NCBI RefSeq assembly: GCF_017591435.1
Contig: NC_059303.1
Location: 20,139,984-20,203,983 of the forward strand
Direction of reading: 5' to 3'
DNA length: 64,000 bases
Origin: Portunus trituberculatus
Taxonomy: Eukaryota > Arthropoda > Malacostraca > Decapoda > Portunidae
Numbering within the stretch: the stretch's first letter is position 1; each line of letters starts with the position of its first letter. Positions 11,426 through 21,343 of this stretch are shown piece by piece. The position numbers were made by a program, and so were the translations under genes. The notes beneath the pieces were generated by a model. The model was given only the letters and a program-made list of their open reading frames with translations. It had not been told where the DNA came from and made no database searches.

Positions 11426-12826
11426 TCAGAAGTGCTTGGACGATCGAGATTTTCTAGCGTGCATATTTTCATCTTCTCTCATTAGAGACCATATATAATC
11501 TCCCATCATAGCAGTATTCCATCGTCCTTGATATCTTCTTTCCATAGTTGCTATGTCCTGGTGAAATCTTTCACCCTGCTCTTCACTGACATCACCCAAA
11601 TTTTCTGGGAAGAAATCAAGGTGAGAATGCAAAAAAATGAATTTTCAAGGACATACGACAACCAAGCTTCCTGAAGTTCTCAATAAGTTTTGCTACCAGT
11701 TGTTTGTAATTAGGATCTTTGTTATTTCCTAGGAATCCATGGACTACATCACGAAATGCACACCAGGCTTCTTTTTCAATTTTTGTCATCGCTCTTTCCA
11801 GTTTCTCCGACTTCAACATTGTGTTTACCTGGGGTCCAACGAATATACCACCCTTTATCTTAGCCTCAGATAGTTTTGGAAACATAAGGCGAATTTCCTG
11901 AAAAGCTTCTCCTCCAAAATCCAAGGCTTTCACAAACTGTTTAATCAATCCTAGTTTAATGTGGGGGCAATAAAACTTTGTTGGAATCTACTAGGGGCTC
12001 TCTGTGAACATTTAACATTCCCGGCTGTAGTTCCATTCGTGGGGGCCAATGAACTTTCTTATAATGATCATCATCAGCTCTGCTGTCCCATAAGCAAAGG
12101 AAACATGAATACTTTGTGTATCCCCCTTGCAAACCAAGCAAAAATGCGAGCATCTTGAAATCCCCACAAACATTCCATTTGAATTCATCATAATTTATTT
12201 TATTAAGAAGCTGTCTGACATTTTCATAGTTTTCTTTCTTTTGTACTGAGTGTGCAAGAGGCAAAGATGGATATTTGTTTCCATTGTGGAGTAATACTGC
12301 TTTGAGACTTCGTGTTGAGCTATCAATAAACAGCCGCCAATGTGTAGGATCATGATTGAGTCCAAGAGCAGTAAATTTAAACAAACCAGTTACATCCTTA
12401 CAATAACACAGATCATCACTAATGTCATAGTAAATTTCAAATTCTTCATGTCGTTTCCGGTACACAGTTATCCTGCAGTCTTGTCCTAGTAGATTCCATT
12501 CCTTCAACCTTGATGAAAGAAGTTCAGCTCCTGACTTAGTAAGACCTAAGTCCCTAATTAAATCATCTAGTTCACTCTGATTTGGAAAATGAGGCTCCAA
12601 AGTCATTCTTGGTACGAAAACTTCTTCGATTTCTTGGTTGTTGCTACTTGCTGACCCTTCAGATGAAATATCCATTCCATCATCTACCTGGAAAGAAAGA
12701 AATAAGCACATATAGCAACTTCAACAAAGACTTGAATAAAATTAGTACTTAGGAAAATTAATGCAGAGTAAATACTCAAATTAATTAAATGAAAACTTTT
12801 TGGAGAATATGATAACAATACTTACA
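11426..12826 (-). pseudogene. Two-exon uncharacterised multicopy arthropod protein (LQGGYTK..CFLCLWDSR family), frameshifted
   Basis: On the minus strand a first-exon end (..PVPQPPEN) meets a canonical donor (GTAAGT at 12825-12820) and a canonical acceptor (TTCTTTCCAG ending 12688). A 138-bp phase-0 intron therefore joins to VDDGMDISSEG. Exon 2 then encodes a family I recognise from many arthropod genomes as repeated, unnamed proteins: LQGGYTKYSCFLCLWDSRAD, a KAGIF.GPQ-like block and FHQDI..ME.RYQGRW near the end. The CFLC...H-like cluster suggests metal binding or an RNase-H-like fold, but I do not know the function. Two single-base indels break the frame, at about 11955 and in a T run near 11638. 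The 5' limit of exon 1 is not determined. The family's multicopy nature suggests a mobile origin. Confidence 0.6.
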
Positions 12827-13116
12827 TTTTCTGGTGGCTGTGGTACTGGTAAGCAGTCATCATGTGGGACAGGTGCTCTAGATGATGGTATGTCTGGATG
12901 GTATGTCAGATTTTCCCAAGAAATAAGGCCGGTTACTTTTCTAACAGACCGTATTTTTGTAACGGTCGATGATACAGAAAAAATAATTACATTTTTGGAA
13001 TGGCCGGAAAAAATATATTAATAAACAGTATAAAAATTAATATAAACAAAACTTTTGTAAGAAATTGTTACATGGTGTTATTTATGTTATATGTTATGTT
13101 ATGTTAAGCTACAGCG

Positions 13117-13301
13117 CTCCTCCAATATTTTCAAAAAGCTCGATAGTTGAAATTACACGGATTTCTTAAGGTGTTTTGTGGTTTTTGTGATAGATTGATA
13201 AAATTGCTACATTATCAACAGGAGAAACACCCTTGAGAAATCGGCTAGCCTTTGAAAATAGCCATGATGAGAAAGCAAACGTTTCAGAATACAAGCCATA
13301 A
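13117..13301. mobile_element. Short palindromic MITE-like repeat, copy a
   Basis: Homologous to 18743-18917. The termini TATTTTCAAA (13126-13135) and TTTGAAAATA (13251-13260) are exact inverted repeats. An inner pair AAGGTGTTTT / AAACACCCTT gives the unit a hairpin layout. No coding capacity. It sits just upstream of the TIMM8 start. It may include promoter or 5' flanking sequence for TIMM8, but nothing shows that. Confidence 0.65.
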
Positions 13302-13418
13302 GATCAAAACCATCACCACTGCCGGTAGCTGCCCGCCAGTCGCTTCGCCTAAGAAGAGGAAGAGGAGGCAGGCAATAGGCAGGCTCGAGGGACTAAAGCA
13401 AGCCGTGCAGGGCTAGAT

Positions 13419-13502
13419 ATGACTTCCTTTGATCAGCTAGCGGCGGTCGACCCTCTTCTGGCCAGATTCATTGAAGGAGAAACGCAAAAGCAACGTTTCC
13501 AG
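13419..13502 (+). CDS. TIMM8: TIMM8, exon 1 (small Tim chaperone, mitochondrial intermembrane space)
   Basis: The ATG at 13419 opens 28 codons (MTSFDQLAAVDPLLARFIEG then ETQKQRFQ) ending exactly at a donor CAG|GTGGGT, phase 0. DP.L..FIE.ETQKQRFQ is the signature N-terminal helix of Tim8 proteins, and the missing second half is exon 2 at 19883. Tim8 with Tim13 forms a hexameric chaperone that escorts hydrophobic precursors such as Tim23 across the intermembrane space. The family has one intron at this point in my recollection of other animals, but that was not checked. The intron here is 6380 bp and contains a complete unrelated gene, LARP7. The protein totals 83 residues, normal for the family. 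Confidence 0.9.
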
Positions 13503-16500
13503 GTGGGTGACTCGAATCTGGGCTCTCCTTAAATGTTCCCATGCTTCGTCTTATCTTCCTCCTCTCATGCCTCTCTCCTCCCTCATCTGTTATCCTCAAT
13601 CTCCTCATCTCCTGGCCTCTCTCCTCCCTCATCTGTTATCCTCAATCTCCTCATCTCCTGGCCTCTCTCCTTCTCCTGTCGTATCTTCCTAAACTAAATC
13701 AGATCCTTCCTTACTTTTTCATATTGACTTGCCTGTTATTTTTTGACCTTACGTATTACTTTAATTTCTCCTTTTCCCAGCCTCTTCTCCTTACCTTTCT
13801 TCCTCTTTAGTCGTATCTTTCCACACTAAATCAGATCTTTCCTGTTTTTTTCATATCCTGCTTTTCTTCTCTTCCATCTCCTCTTCCTTAGACTTCTTTT
13901 TGTCTTACTCTTGTTTTATTTCTTCATTTTTTCTTCTTGTCACATAATTATCACATTTTTTTCTTCCTGACATAATCATCATCACCTTTTCTTTGTGTGA
14001 CAGTCATTTTCATCATTATCTTTTTCTTCTTGTGACTTCATTAAATTCTTCCTCACTTCTTCATCTCATCTCGATGCTGTTTTTATTATCGAGTGCAGTT
14101 TTATTTTATTTTCTTTCTTTCCTTTTTTTTTTTTCTTTTTCTGTAGCACCAGCTTAGCATCCAGGGTACATTTTCAACAGGATAAAGTTTCTGGATCTGT
14201 TTTGCCATGTACTGTTTTTACCTGTTTCATAGTGTATGTCTTGTCATGGTGCATTGTTATTGTGCACCACTGATACACCTTCTTCAGAACCCTTCAGACC
14301 AAAAGTGTGGTTAGGTTATGGTAGCTAGGTTAGGTTAAGTTAGCTTAAAGTTTAGGTTAGATAAGTTTTGGGAATCATATTTTCATTCCTACCTCATGTC
14401 AGTGGAGTGAAAGAGCTGGGAAACGGAAGAGAGCTGGAGGTACCACTATATTATGACAGTGCCGGGCCTTCTTATTGCACTAGCTTGGTATATCTTCTGT
14501 TCCAACTTTTGTTCACATAATTCTTTCTCATTTCTATTTCTTCCATTGTTAATGTTTCGGTGGAACTTGACATTATCTCAGTTCAGGCAAATTTGATGTA
14601 GTTTTGGATTCGTAAGGATAGCCATTTGAGGTCGACAGTTGTTAGTGCTAATATTTTACTTTCTTGTAAAAGTTCTGTTCCTTGCTGCTACTGATGAATT
14701 AAAACTCCCAGAATAGGATAGGTTAGGTTGCATCCTCCAAGCTAACCTAATCTATTTTACTGTCCTGTTGAGAGGTTTTATTCAGTAATAATGTACTGTA
14801 GTGGGGAATGAAACTAGAATATCAAAAATAATGTCTATTCTGAAATTGCTATTAAGTGACTGTTGACTATTTTTTTTTTTCACTAAATCTTGTTTATTAA
14901 CTTCAGATACAACAGATTTAATGATATTTTCACAGTTTTCATGTAAGCATAATCCATCCCAACTAGTCATTTATGTTTTATATACAGAAATATCAAAGTT
15001 TTTTTTTTTTCTCTGCATTCCTGTTATTTTAAGGACAATCCACATTGTATACTATTTAGTTCAAGTGTCATCACATCTTGATATTGATTATTTTTCTGCA
15101 AGGTTTTCTGATTTCTTCCATCTTTGTCATCTATTATGAGAAATGTCATTATATGTTATTTGTTATAACAGAGTTTGCATGTCTCTTATGCTAGTGCTCA
15201 ACACAGGAGTGAAGTTCAGGCTTACATAATTTTTCTGTGTTGAAATATTGTAATAAAAGTATATAAATGTTTAACTTTTTAATTTTTAAGTTTGAATAAG
15301 ATTAATGAAAAATAAAGGTCAACATTAAATTCACAAGAGTTATATTTGATGTGCAGGATATTTATTGAATGATTCCAATCCATCTCAGATCAGCCAGCTA
15401 TTGTGTGGATAGAAGCTTGCCATAAAGCTTGTGAGCTTTTTCATTTGGTCATAAGTTCCTGGTAACGTGAGGTCTTGATAACACGTCTGCTAATTTGAGG
15501 GATGTTTGACACTACAGATACTGGGACTGAACACTTCTCAGTATGATAAAAATTAGCAGAATCACAGTATAATGACTGAAGGTTTGTGTGTTTACTAGCA
15601 GAAGGACTGGGAGTACAGGCTTATGATAGCTTTCTAGCAGAACACTGTTGACAGAATCATGTATTACTCCTGTGTCATAATCCTTCACTTTGACAGCCAA
15701 GATCAACTGTGAGTACATGCCTTTCATTCAGATGTTACTGTGTCAAAATCAGTCACGTGTGCAAAAGAAAGACGAGAGGATGAGAAACATGGAAGGCTAT
15801 GTGATTAGAGAGTGAAACAGAAGATACACACACAGTTTTTAGACCAATCTTTTCTTTCCCTGTTCACACCTGACCACCAGCTGTAGTTTTTCCTTTACTG
15901 CTGCAGAGGCTACCCGTCTTTGTTGCATCATTGCTGGTGACATGCACATGTTTCATATCTTGTTTCTTATTCAGTAGAGTGCAATATGCTACTTCTGATA
16001 ACTCTTGTGTTCTTAGATGGAATGTATCAGATATTTCTTTGGATATTGTCTATTGTTGGAAAGTAATGATACATCCCAGCATAGGTTGGGAACATCCTGC
16101 ATGTGTTGAAGTAATTTTTTTATTTCTGGTGAACTGTGTAGGTGTGGTTGATGCTTGGTACTGTGATGCCTGTTGTGCTTCATCACAAGGCTCCTGAAAT
16201 GTTGTGAAAAGTTTGGTGCAAGACAGTCAATGAAGGTTAGATGTGAATTTACACCACTAGAACTCAATATTCATGGAAAAAGTATAGATAAATCTCAGGA
16301 ATTTGTAAAAAAATTTCTTTCAATCGGAAAGATGTTTGTAGTTTATAAAATGTAGAATTAGATGTTGGGTGTACTGTTTGTATTTAGTTGTGTAGGCAAG
16401 TGCCATTTTACTGAATTTAGTGGCATTTTGTTACATTTTATTTTAAAAGTGATAGGTGTATAATATTTTTACCATGGTTGCCATTGTTACTGGCCATCCA

Positions 16501-16638
16501 TCAGGAGACAGACAGCATTATATATTGCTCCAAAGAAAATATTTTTTCACTGGTGATGGTTTTGTGTTTTATTGTAATTCTTGTAAATGGCTTAGGCTAA
16601 GTGTGGGTATTGATAGCATCATTGTTTCTTGCCTACAG
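13503..16638 (+). other. TIMM8 intron, 5' part (no independent gene recognised)
   Basis: AT-rich intron sequence. It includes a 45-bp tandem duplication at about 13566-13660 (CTCTCCTCCCTCATCTGTTA repeated), pyrimidine-rich stretches to 14150 and a short degenerate TTAGG-type patch at 14305-14365. No conserved ORF is seen. The 5' UTR and promoter of the nested LARP7 gene must lie here; a 3' splice site at 16637-16638 (TTTCTTGCCTACAG) suggests LARP7 has a 5' UTR intron. Confidence 0.7.
14305..14365 (+). repeat. Short degenerate TTAGG-type repeat
   Basis: Several GGTTAGGTTA-like units mixed with point variants inside the TIMM8 intron. A shorter relative of the arrays near 21.6-22.1 kb and 32.5-32.7 kb. 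Confidence 0.6.
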
Positions 16639-16701
16639 CTGCACTAGAAGAGCCAAGAACTAAACTAATAACAGGCAAGTGAAGCCCTGTACAGTTCAGT
16701 C

Positions 16702-18444
16702 ATGGACGAGACTCCCGCCACACTACAGCAGCAGCAGAAGATGGCAGAGAAAGACTCTCCAGCCCCCAAGGAGTTCCGGAAACGCAAGAAGCGCCTCCTG
16801 CAACAGATTGCAAACCAGATGGATTTCTACTTCAGTTCAGCAAACATCACCAAGGATCGCTTCATGGGCAGTCTGCTTCGTGATAGTCCCTACGTAGACT
16901 TGGAAACATTCTTCAAGTTCAACAAGCTCAGATCCATGACCAATGACATTGCTTTTCTGAGGAAAGCCATAAGCAAGTCCTCCCTATTAGAGCTATCAGA
17001 GGATGGCCTTCAGGTCAGAAGGAAGGTGGCTGTAGAAGTAAAAGGAAATGTACTGCACTGTACCATATATGTGGAAAACATTCCTTCCAATGCCGACCAT
17101 GACTGGGTGCGTCAGGTATTTGGGCAATATGGAACCATTGATTACATATCTCTGCCTCGCTACCATCGCTCAGGCAGACCCAAGGGTTTTGCCTTTGTAG
17201 AGTTTAAGGTTCCTGAGATGGCAAACTCAGCCCTGGAGGCATTTGGTGCCCTTGAGTGTAAAATTCCTCCCACCACCGATCCTGCTGAGCTGCAGAGCAT
17301 CAAGGCATTTGAAGGTAACACAGAGCAGCAGGTGGAAGGGGACAGTCATGTGGAGTCTCACAGTGACAACCAGAGTGTGGAGAAGGAGAGTGATGGTGAA
17401 AAGAGTTTGGAAGTCTCTGTGGGAGAGGGAGAAAATGTAAAGAAAAGGAAATTAGATAGTGCAAGTGAAGAAATAAATGAGAAGAAAAGGAAAAAAAGTA
17501 AAGAGGAGAATAAATCTGATGATATGGCTGAACAGGGAGGGAAAGAAATGGACGCCAGTGTGAGTGAGTCACAGCAGGGCACTGATGGAGGAGAGGAACC
17601 TACTAGTGGCAAAGAAGAGAGTAAATCTGATGATATGACTGGACAGGAAGAGAAAGAAATGGACGCCAGTGAGAGTGAGCCACAGCGGGGCACTGATGGA
17701 GGAGAGGAACCTTCTAGTGGCGGCAAGAAAAAGAAGAAGAAACGGAAGCGAAAAAAGAGAGAAAAGGAGGTTATTGACAGCATATACTTGAGAGTCATGT
17801 CCAAAGAAGACTGGAAGAAGTTAAGGAACAAATATCTCAATACTCAAAGAGAGAACATGAGGTTACTCAAGATGCAACTGCAGGAGAGGTACCACCAGGA
17901 ACACTTCAGACAACGCCATACCAAATGGAACATGGAGTGTGACCAAAATCATGATATGGAGCAAACCCAGGAGGCCCAGGAGGCCCAGGAGGAAGCAGTG
18001 GCAGATAGCAGGCTAGAGAAGGACCAGAGCCTCAAGCCACAGTTCACACCAAATTCAGTGATAAAGATTAGCTTTGAAGAGCCACCTCATGACCCCAAGA
18101 AACTGAAGGATACTGTTAAGGAGGGAAGTGGAGTGGCATATGTTGATGTGAGTGCAACCGAGAGGGATGTATTTGTCAGGTTCACATCAGAGGAGGCAGC
18201 TGCTGCATACAGGAAGACTGGGTGTTGGAGTCGCATGGAGATTCTGTCTGGTACCGAGGAAGAGGAGTATTGGGACCGCATTTTGTCATGTTGGACTCAG
18301 CGCAGGAATAAAAAGAGCAAGCAGAATGGAAAGCAGTCCCAGAGTTGCATTGGTGAGCTGCGGGGAAGAGAGAAACTTTTTCTGAAAGCCTTTAGGGATG
18401 CCCAGAACACCAAATGTAACTCACACATTGTGTTTGATGACTGA
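16702..18444 (+). CDS. LARP7: LARP7 (La-related protein 7, 7SK snRNP subunit), intronless ORF
   Basis: A 580-residue ORF with the LARP7 layout. A La motif covers residues about 23-108 (QMDFYFSSANITKDRFMG, FFKFNKLRSMTND). RRM1 follows at about 119-185, with RNP2 TIYVENIP (121-128) and RNP1 KGFAFVEF (161-168). Then comes a long charged linker with a K/R-rich nuclear-localisation-like cluster (KKKKKKRKRKKREK). The C-terminal atypical xRRM region is at about 445-555 (ISFEEPPHDPKKLKD, VFVRFTSEEAAAAYRK) with a final HIVFDD. In animals LARP7 caps the 3' U-tail of 7SK RNA and helps hold P-TEFb inactive. The linker has a 111-bp (37-aa) tandem duplication at 17511-17730. The whole ORF lies on the same strand inside the TIMM8 intron. 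Possible poly(A) signals are at about 19090 and 19180. Confidence 0.93.
   Translation: MDETPATLQQQQKMAEKDSPAPKEFRKRKKRLLQQIANQMDFYFSSANITKDRFMGSLLRDSPYVDLETFFKFNKLRSMTNDIAFLRKAISKSSLLELSEDGLQVRRKVAVEVKGNVLHCTIYVENIPSNADHDWVRQVFGQYGTIDYISLPRYHRSGRPKGFAFVEFKVPEMANSALEAFGALECKIPPTTDPAELQSIKAFEGNTEQQVEGDSHVESHSDNQSVEKESDGEKSLEVSVGEGENVKKRKLDSASEEINEKKRKKSKEENKSDDMAEQGGKEMDASVSESQQGTDGGEEPTSGKEESKSDDMTGQEEKEMDASESEPQRGTDGGEEPSSGGKKKKKKRKRKKREKEVIDSIYLRVMSKEDWKKLRNKYLNTQRENMRLLKMQLQERYHQEHFRQRHTKWNMECDQNHDMEQTQEAQEAQEEAVADSRLEKDQSLKPQFTPNSVIKISFEEPPHDPKKLKDTVKEGSGVAYVDVSATERDVFVRFTSEEAAAAYRKTGCWSRMEILSGTEEEEYWDRILSCWTQRRNKKSKQNGKQSQSCIGELRGREKLFLKAFRDAQNTKCNSHIVFDD
17511..17732 (+). repeat. In-frame 111-bp tandem duplication in the LARP7 linker
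   Basis: Two copies of a 37-residue unit (SDDM..Q..KEMDAS then a GTDGGEEP block), starting at 17511 and 17622. The unit length is a multiple of three, so the frame is kept. It lies in the disordered, acidic linker between RRM1 and xRRM. Confidence 0.9.
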
Positions 18445-19882
18445 CAAGAAAGAGTTTCCAGATATCTGTAACAATGTCAAGGTCATTTTGGACAATATTG
18501 ATGCACTTATAACTATCAAGGTGTGTCAAGTGTATTAGATATCCAGATACCTGCAGTATCTATAACATCAAGGTGCAAAGTTTGTCCAGGTACTTTATAA
18601 CAATATGGAAAGACATCCTCAATAATGTTTAGGTGCTCTCAGTGTCCAGGTGTACTTGTAAAACTACCAAGCTTCATTGAGTGCCTAGCATCATGTAATA
18701 TCACCAAACCTCGGGTCATGATCTGATACACCTCTTCCCTACACCTCCACTATTTTCAAAAGATTATAGGTGAGGTTACGTGAGTTTTTAAAGGTGTTTT
18801 TACAGTTCTAGTGCCAGATTAACAAGATTTGTACTGTATCAACAGGATGAATATTCTTGAGAATGAGGCAAATCATCTCAGTGGCTTTGAAAATAGTAAT
18901 TTCAGAACGAAGCCATAGCAACTGTCTTGCACGTGAATGGTTGGACTGATTAATGTTGCATCTCATGTTAAGCTAATTACAACTTTCTGAACTCAGTGTG
19001 TAGATGTAAATCATTCTTGAGTTTCTTTGTCATGCAGTGTCTCAAAAGTTAATTTCAATATTGTTATGAATTTTTTATATTCTTCATGGAAATAAATACT
19101 ATTAGGATTTAACTATCTGTGAGGCATGTAATAAAGAGTGTGATATAAATTGAGGAATTAATTGCTTTTATAGAGATGCACAATAAAGTTTCAGGAAATA
19201 ACAGTGTATTAATGTACCTGATACTTAATACTTTTATCTATCTGTATACCAGGCCAGCACTCTAACATGGCTGGCCCAGACTAAGTACTACATTCACACA
19301 CTTGCACCATCAATCTCTGGTGGTAAGGAATATTTATATGGATCAACCCACTTTACCCGAGAAAATTAGGCCACACATCCACACCAAAGTTTAACAACAC
19401 ACTGGTTCACCTGTGTCCCTTTATGATAAGACTGTTCCCTATGCTGCACCTACTGCTATCCATCTCAAGCTTGATTCTTAACTCTGAATTGGTGGCTGTC
19501 TTGCAGTCATTCAGTTGAGATTATGTACATGGTTTTGTTCAAGTACATGGGTGCTGTCTTAAAATCACTGAACTGTGTGTTCTGTCTTGTATAATTGTCT
19601 AAAATGAACTACTTTTGTATGATTTCATGTGTTTCATGAAGCTATGCAAATTTCTTGGATTAAATAACTACTTGAATACATATGTGAAATTTCTCACATT
19701 TGAAAGGTGTGTAGGTTATGATATGATTGTTTGATCACTTGATTTCAATTGGGGTTTGTTTGGTGTAGTTTTCAAAAGTTGTAATGTTATATTGTAGAAA
19801 AGATTTCAGAAAAAAAAACAAAAGCAAAAAAGAGAAAACATGGAAGAAATTAATCAGGAATTTAACAATAATGTGGTTTCAG
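18445..19882 (+). other. LARP7 3' UTR and TIMM8 intron, 3' part
   Basis: No further ORF. It contains the second copy of the short palindromic repeat, AATAAA-like signals at about 19090 and 19180, and an A-rich stretch just before the TIMM8 acceptor. The acceptor region itself (ATGTGGTTTCAG ending 19882) has a short pyrimidine tract. Confidence 0.65.
18743..18917. mobile_element. Short palindromic MITE-like repeat, copy b
   Basis: Degenerate homologue of 13117-13301, with termini CTATTTTCAAA (18750-18760) and TTTGAAAATA (18886-18895). It shares the inner blocks AAAGGTGTTTTTA and TATCAACAGGA and the right-hand AAGCCATA. The two copies bracket most of the TIMM8 intron region. Confidence 0.65.
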
Positions 19883-20050
19883 GTTCTTGTCCATGAGCTG
19901 ACTGAGAAGTGCTGGGACAAGTGCATGGACCGGCCCTCCACTCGCCTGGAGTCACGCACCGAGGGCTGCATCACCAACTGTGTCCAGCGCTTCATTGACT
20001 CAACCAACTTTGTTGCCAACCGCTTACAAAAAGTTGCTGGTCAACATTAA
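19883..20050 (+). CDS. TIMM8: TIMM8, exon 2
   Basis: The exon begins after the acceptor AG at 19881-19882, in phase 0, and runs 55 codons to TAA at 20048-20050. It carries the twin CX3C motif of small Tims (CWDKC and CITNC), whose cysteines form two intramolecular disulfides after Mia40-dependent import. The Tim8-typical context is also present (CMDRPSTRLESRTEGC, RFIDSTNFVANRLQ). It completes an 83-aa protein with exon 1. Only 90 bp and no AATAAA separate its stop from the PEX3 start, so the two may share a transcript or overlap in their UTRs. Confidence 0.93.
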   Translation, partial: VLVHELTEKCWDKCMDRPSTRLESRTEGCITNCVQRFIDSTNFVANRLQKVAGQH

Positions 20051-20140
20051 TGAAGAATGGAAGCAATTCCAGCACTAGCACAGCAAGGCATAGACCAATC
20101 AGCATTCTGAACAACACTGGTGTAGCATTAGTGTAGCACA

Positions 20141-21343
20141 ATGTTTTCTCGTGTGAAGGATTTCCTCTACCGGCATCGGAGGAAGTTTCTGATTGGAGGC
20201 GTCATTATAGGTGGTGCTGCGTTCCTCAGCCGCTATGCAGAGAGGAAGCTGCTGGAGTGGCATGACCAGCAGACACGTGCACTGTTGGAGAAGCAGAAGA
20301 AACGGCAGCACTATGAGAACACTTACAGGACGGCAAATGCCACTGTAATGAGTCTGTCTGGGAGCATGAAGGAAGTGCTGACAAGGGAGCTGGACACTGA
20401 GACTCTCCTGCAGGCTGTGAAGGAGCAACCTCAGCACAAGCGTAACATCTGGGAGCAGCTCAAAGTGGTGGGGTTCAGCCGAGCCATATCCACTGTGTAT
20501 ATTGCCAGCCTGGTGGGTGCCGCGATACGCATGCAACTCATGCTGCTTGGAGGCTACACTTTTGGTGACCTCATTCATTCTGGCCATGCTGGTTTACCCA
20601 TTTCCCAGACACTGCAGCAGAAATACCTCACAGCTGTCCACTTCTTGGTAGAGGAAGGAATACCTAAACTGGTGCAGCACATCACGCAGGTTGTCACACA
20701 CATTGTCACTGGGATTCCTCTCAACCGCTCCCTCACTCTGTCCCAGCTGGAGGCAATCTTTCATGAGATCAGACTCGTCATTGCTGGGGAGAGCACTTCT
20801 CACAGTGAGGGCCAAGGCAGGAGGCAGAAGGTGGAGCCGTGGAGCAAGTATGTCCTGCAGCTGCCTGTGCCTCCTGATGGGGAGTCCGAGGAGGAAAAGA
20901 TCCTCTACAACATGCTCATTGAAACCAGTGACATACTTGACAGTGAAGACTTTGGCACTGTAATGGACACCCTGATACAACACGGTTTTAACATAATGCT
21001 GGACAGAATGGCAGACTTTTACCCCATAACAAAACCCCTGCAAGAAAATGCCTCTACAGAAAAGTGGGTGGATAATATTAGCCGAGACTTGGACCCAGGA
21101 CTACCACCCGATTCAGGTGACAAAATAGCCGGACCTCAGACTGGCCCTCCTCACTCCAACTTCATCAATAGCAGCTCTGTTCCTGTGGCCAAACTGGTGC
21201 CGGTCTTGTCTGGGCTGGTCCATGCTGCACTCTCCCCAACCCCAGGCCAGCTGCTGCAGAAAGTCCTCACCAATGACAAGCTGGACTCCATGGGGGCCAA
21301 TGTATATGAAGCCTTTGCTCTGCCTCTCAGCCAAGCAGTGTGA
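20141..21343 (+). CDS. PEX3: PEX3 (peroxisomal biogenesis factor 3), intronless
   Basis: A 400-residue ORF from ATG 20141 to TGA 21341-21343. It has the short basic N-terminus (FLYRHRRK) and a glycine-rich membrane anchor (about 14-33, FLIGGVIIGGAAFLSRYAE). Conserved PEX3 blocks follow: NATVMSLSGSMKEVL, IWEQLKVVGFSRAISTVY, MQLMLLGGY, ETSDILDSEDFGTVMDT, PVAKLVPVLSGLVHA and NVYEAFALP. PEX3 sits in the peroxisomal (or pre-peroxisomal ER) membrane and docks PEX19 with its cargo of membrane proteins. The length is close to vertebrate PEX3 (about 373). Absence of introns is unusual for this gene in animals, to my knowledge, and could reflect retroposition or intron loss. The frame is fully intact. 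Confidence 0.93.
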   Translation: MFSRVKDFLYRHRRKFLIGGVIIGGAAFLSRYAERKLLEWHDQQTRALLEKQKKRQHYENTYRTANATVMSLSGSMKEVLTRELDTETLLQAVKEQPQHKRNIWEQLKVVGFSRAISTVYIASLVGAAIRMQLMLLGGYTFGDLIHSGHAGLPISQTLQQKYLTAVHFLVEEGIPKLVQHITQVVTHIVTGIPLNRSLTLSQLEAIFHEIRLVIAGESTSHSEGQGRRQKVEPWSKYVLQLPVPPDGESEEEKILYNMLIETSDILDSEDFGTVMDTLIQHGFNIMLDRMADFYPITKPLQENASTEKWVDNISRDLDPGLPPDSGDKIAGPQTGPPHSNFINSSSVPVAKLVPVLSGLVHAALSPTPGQLLQKVLTNDKLDSMGANVYEAFALPLSQAV

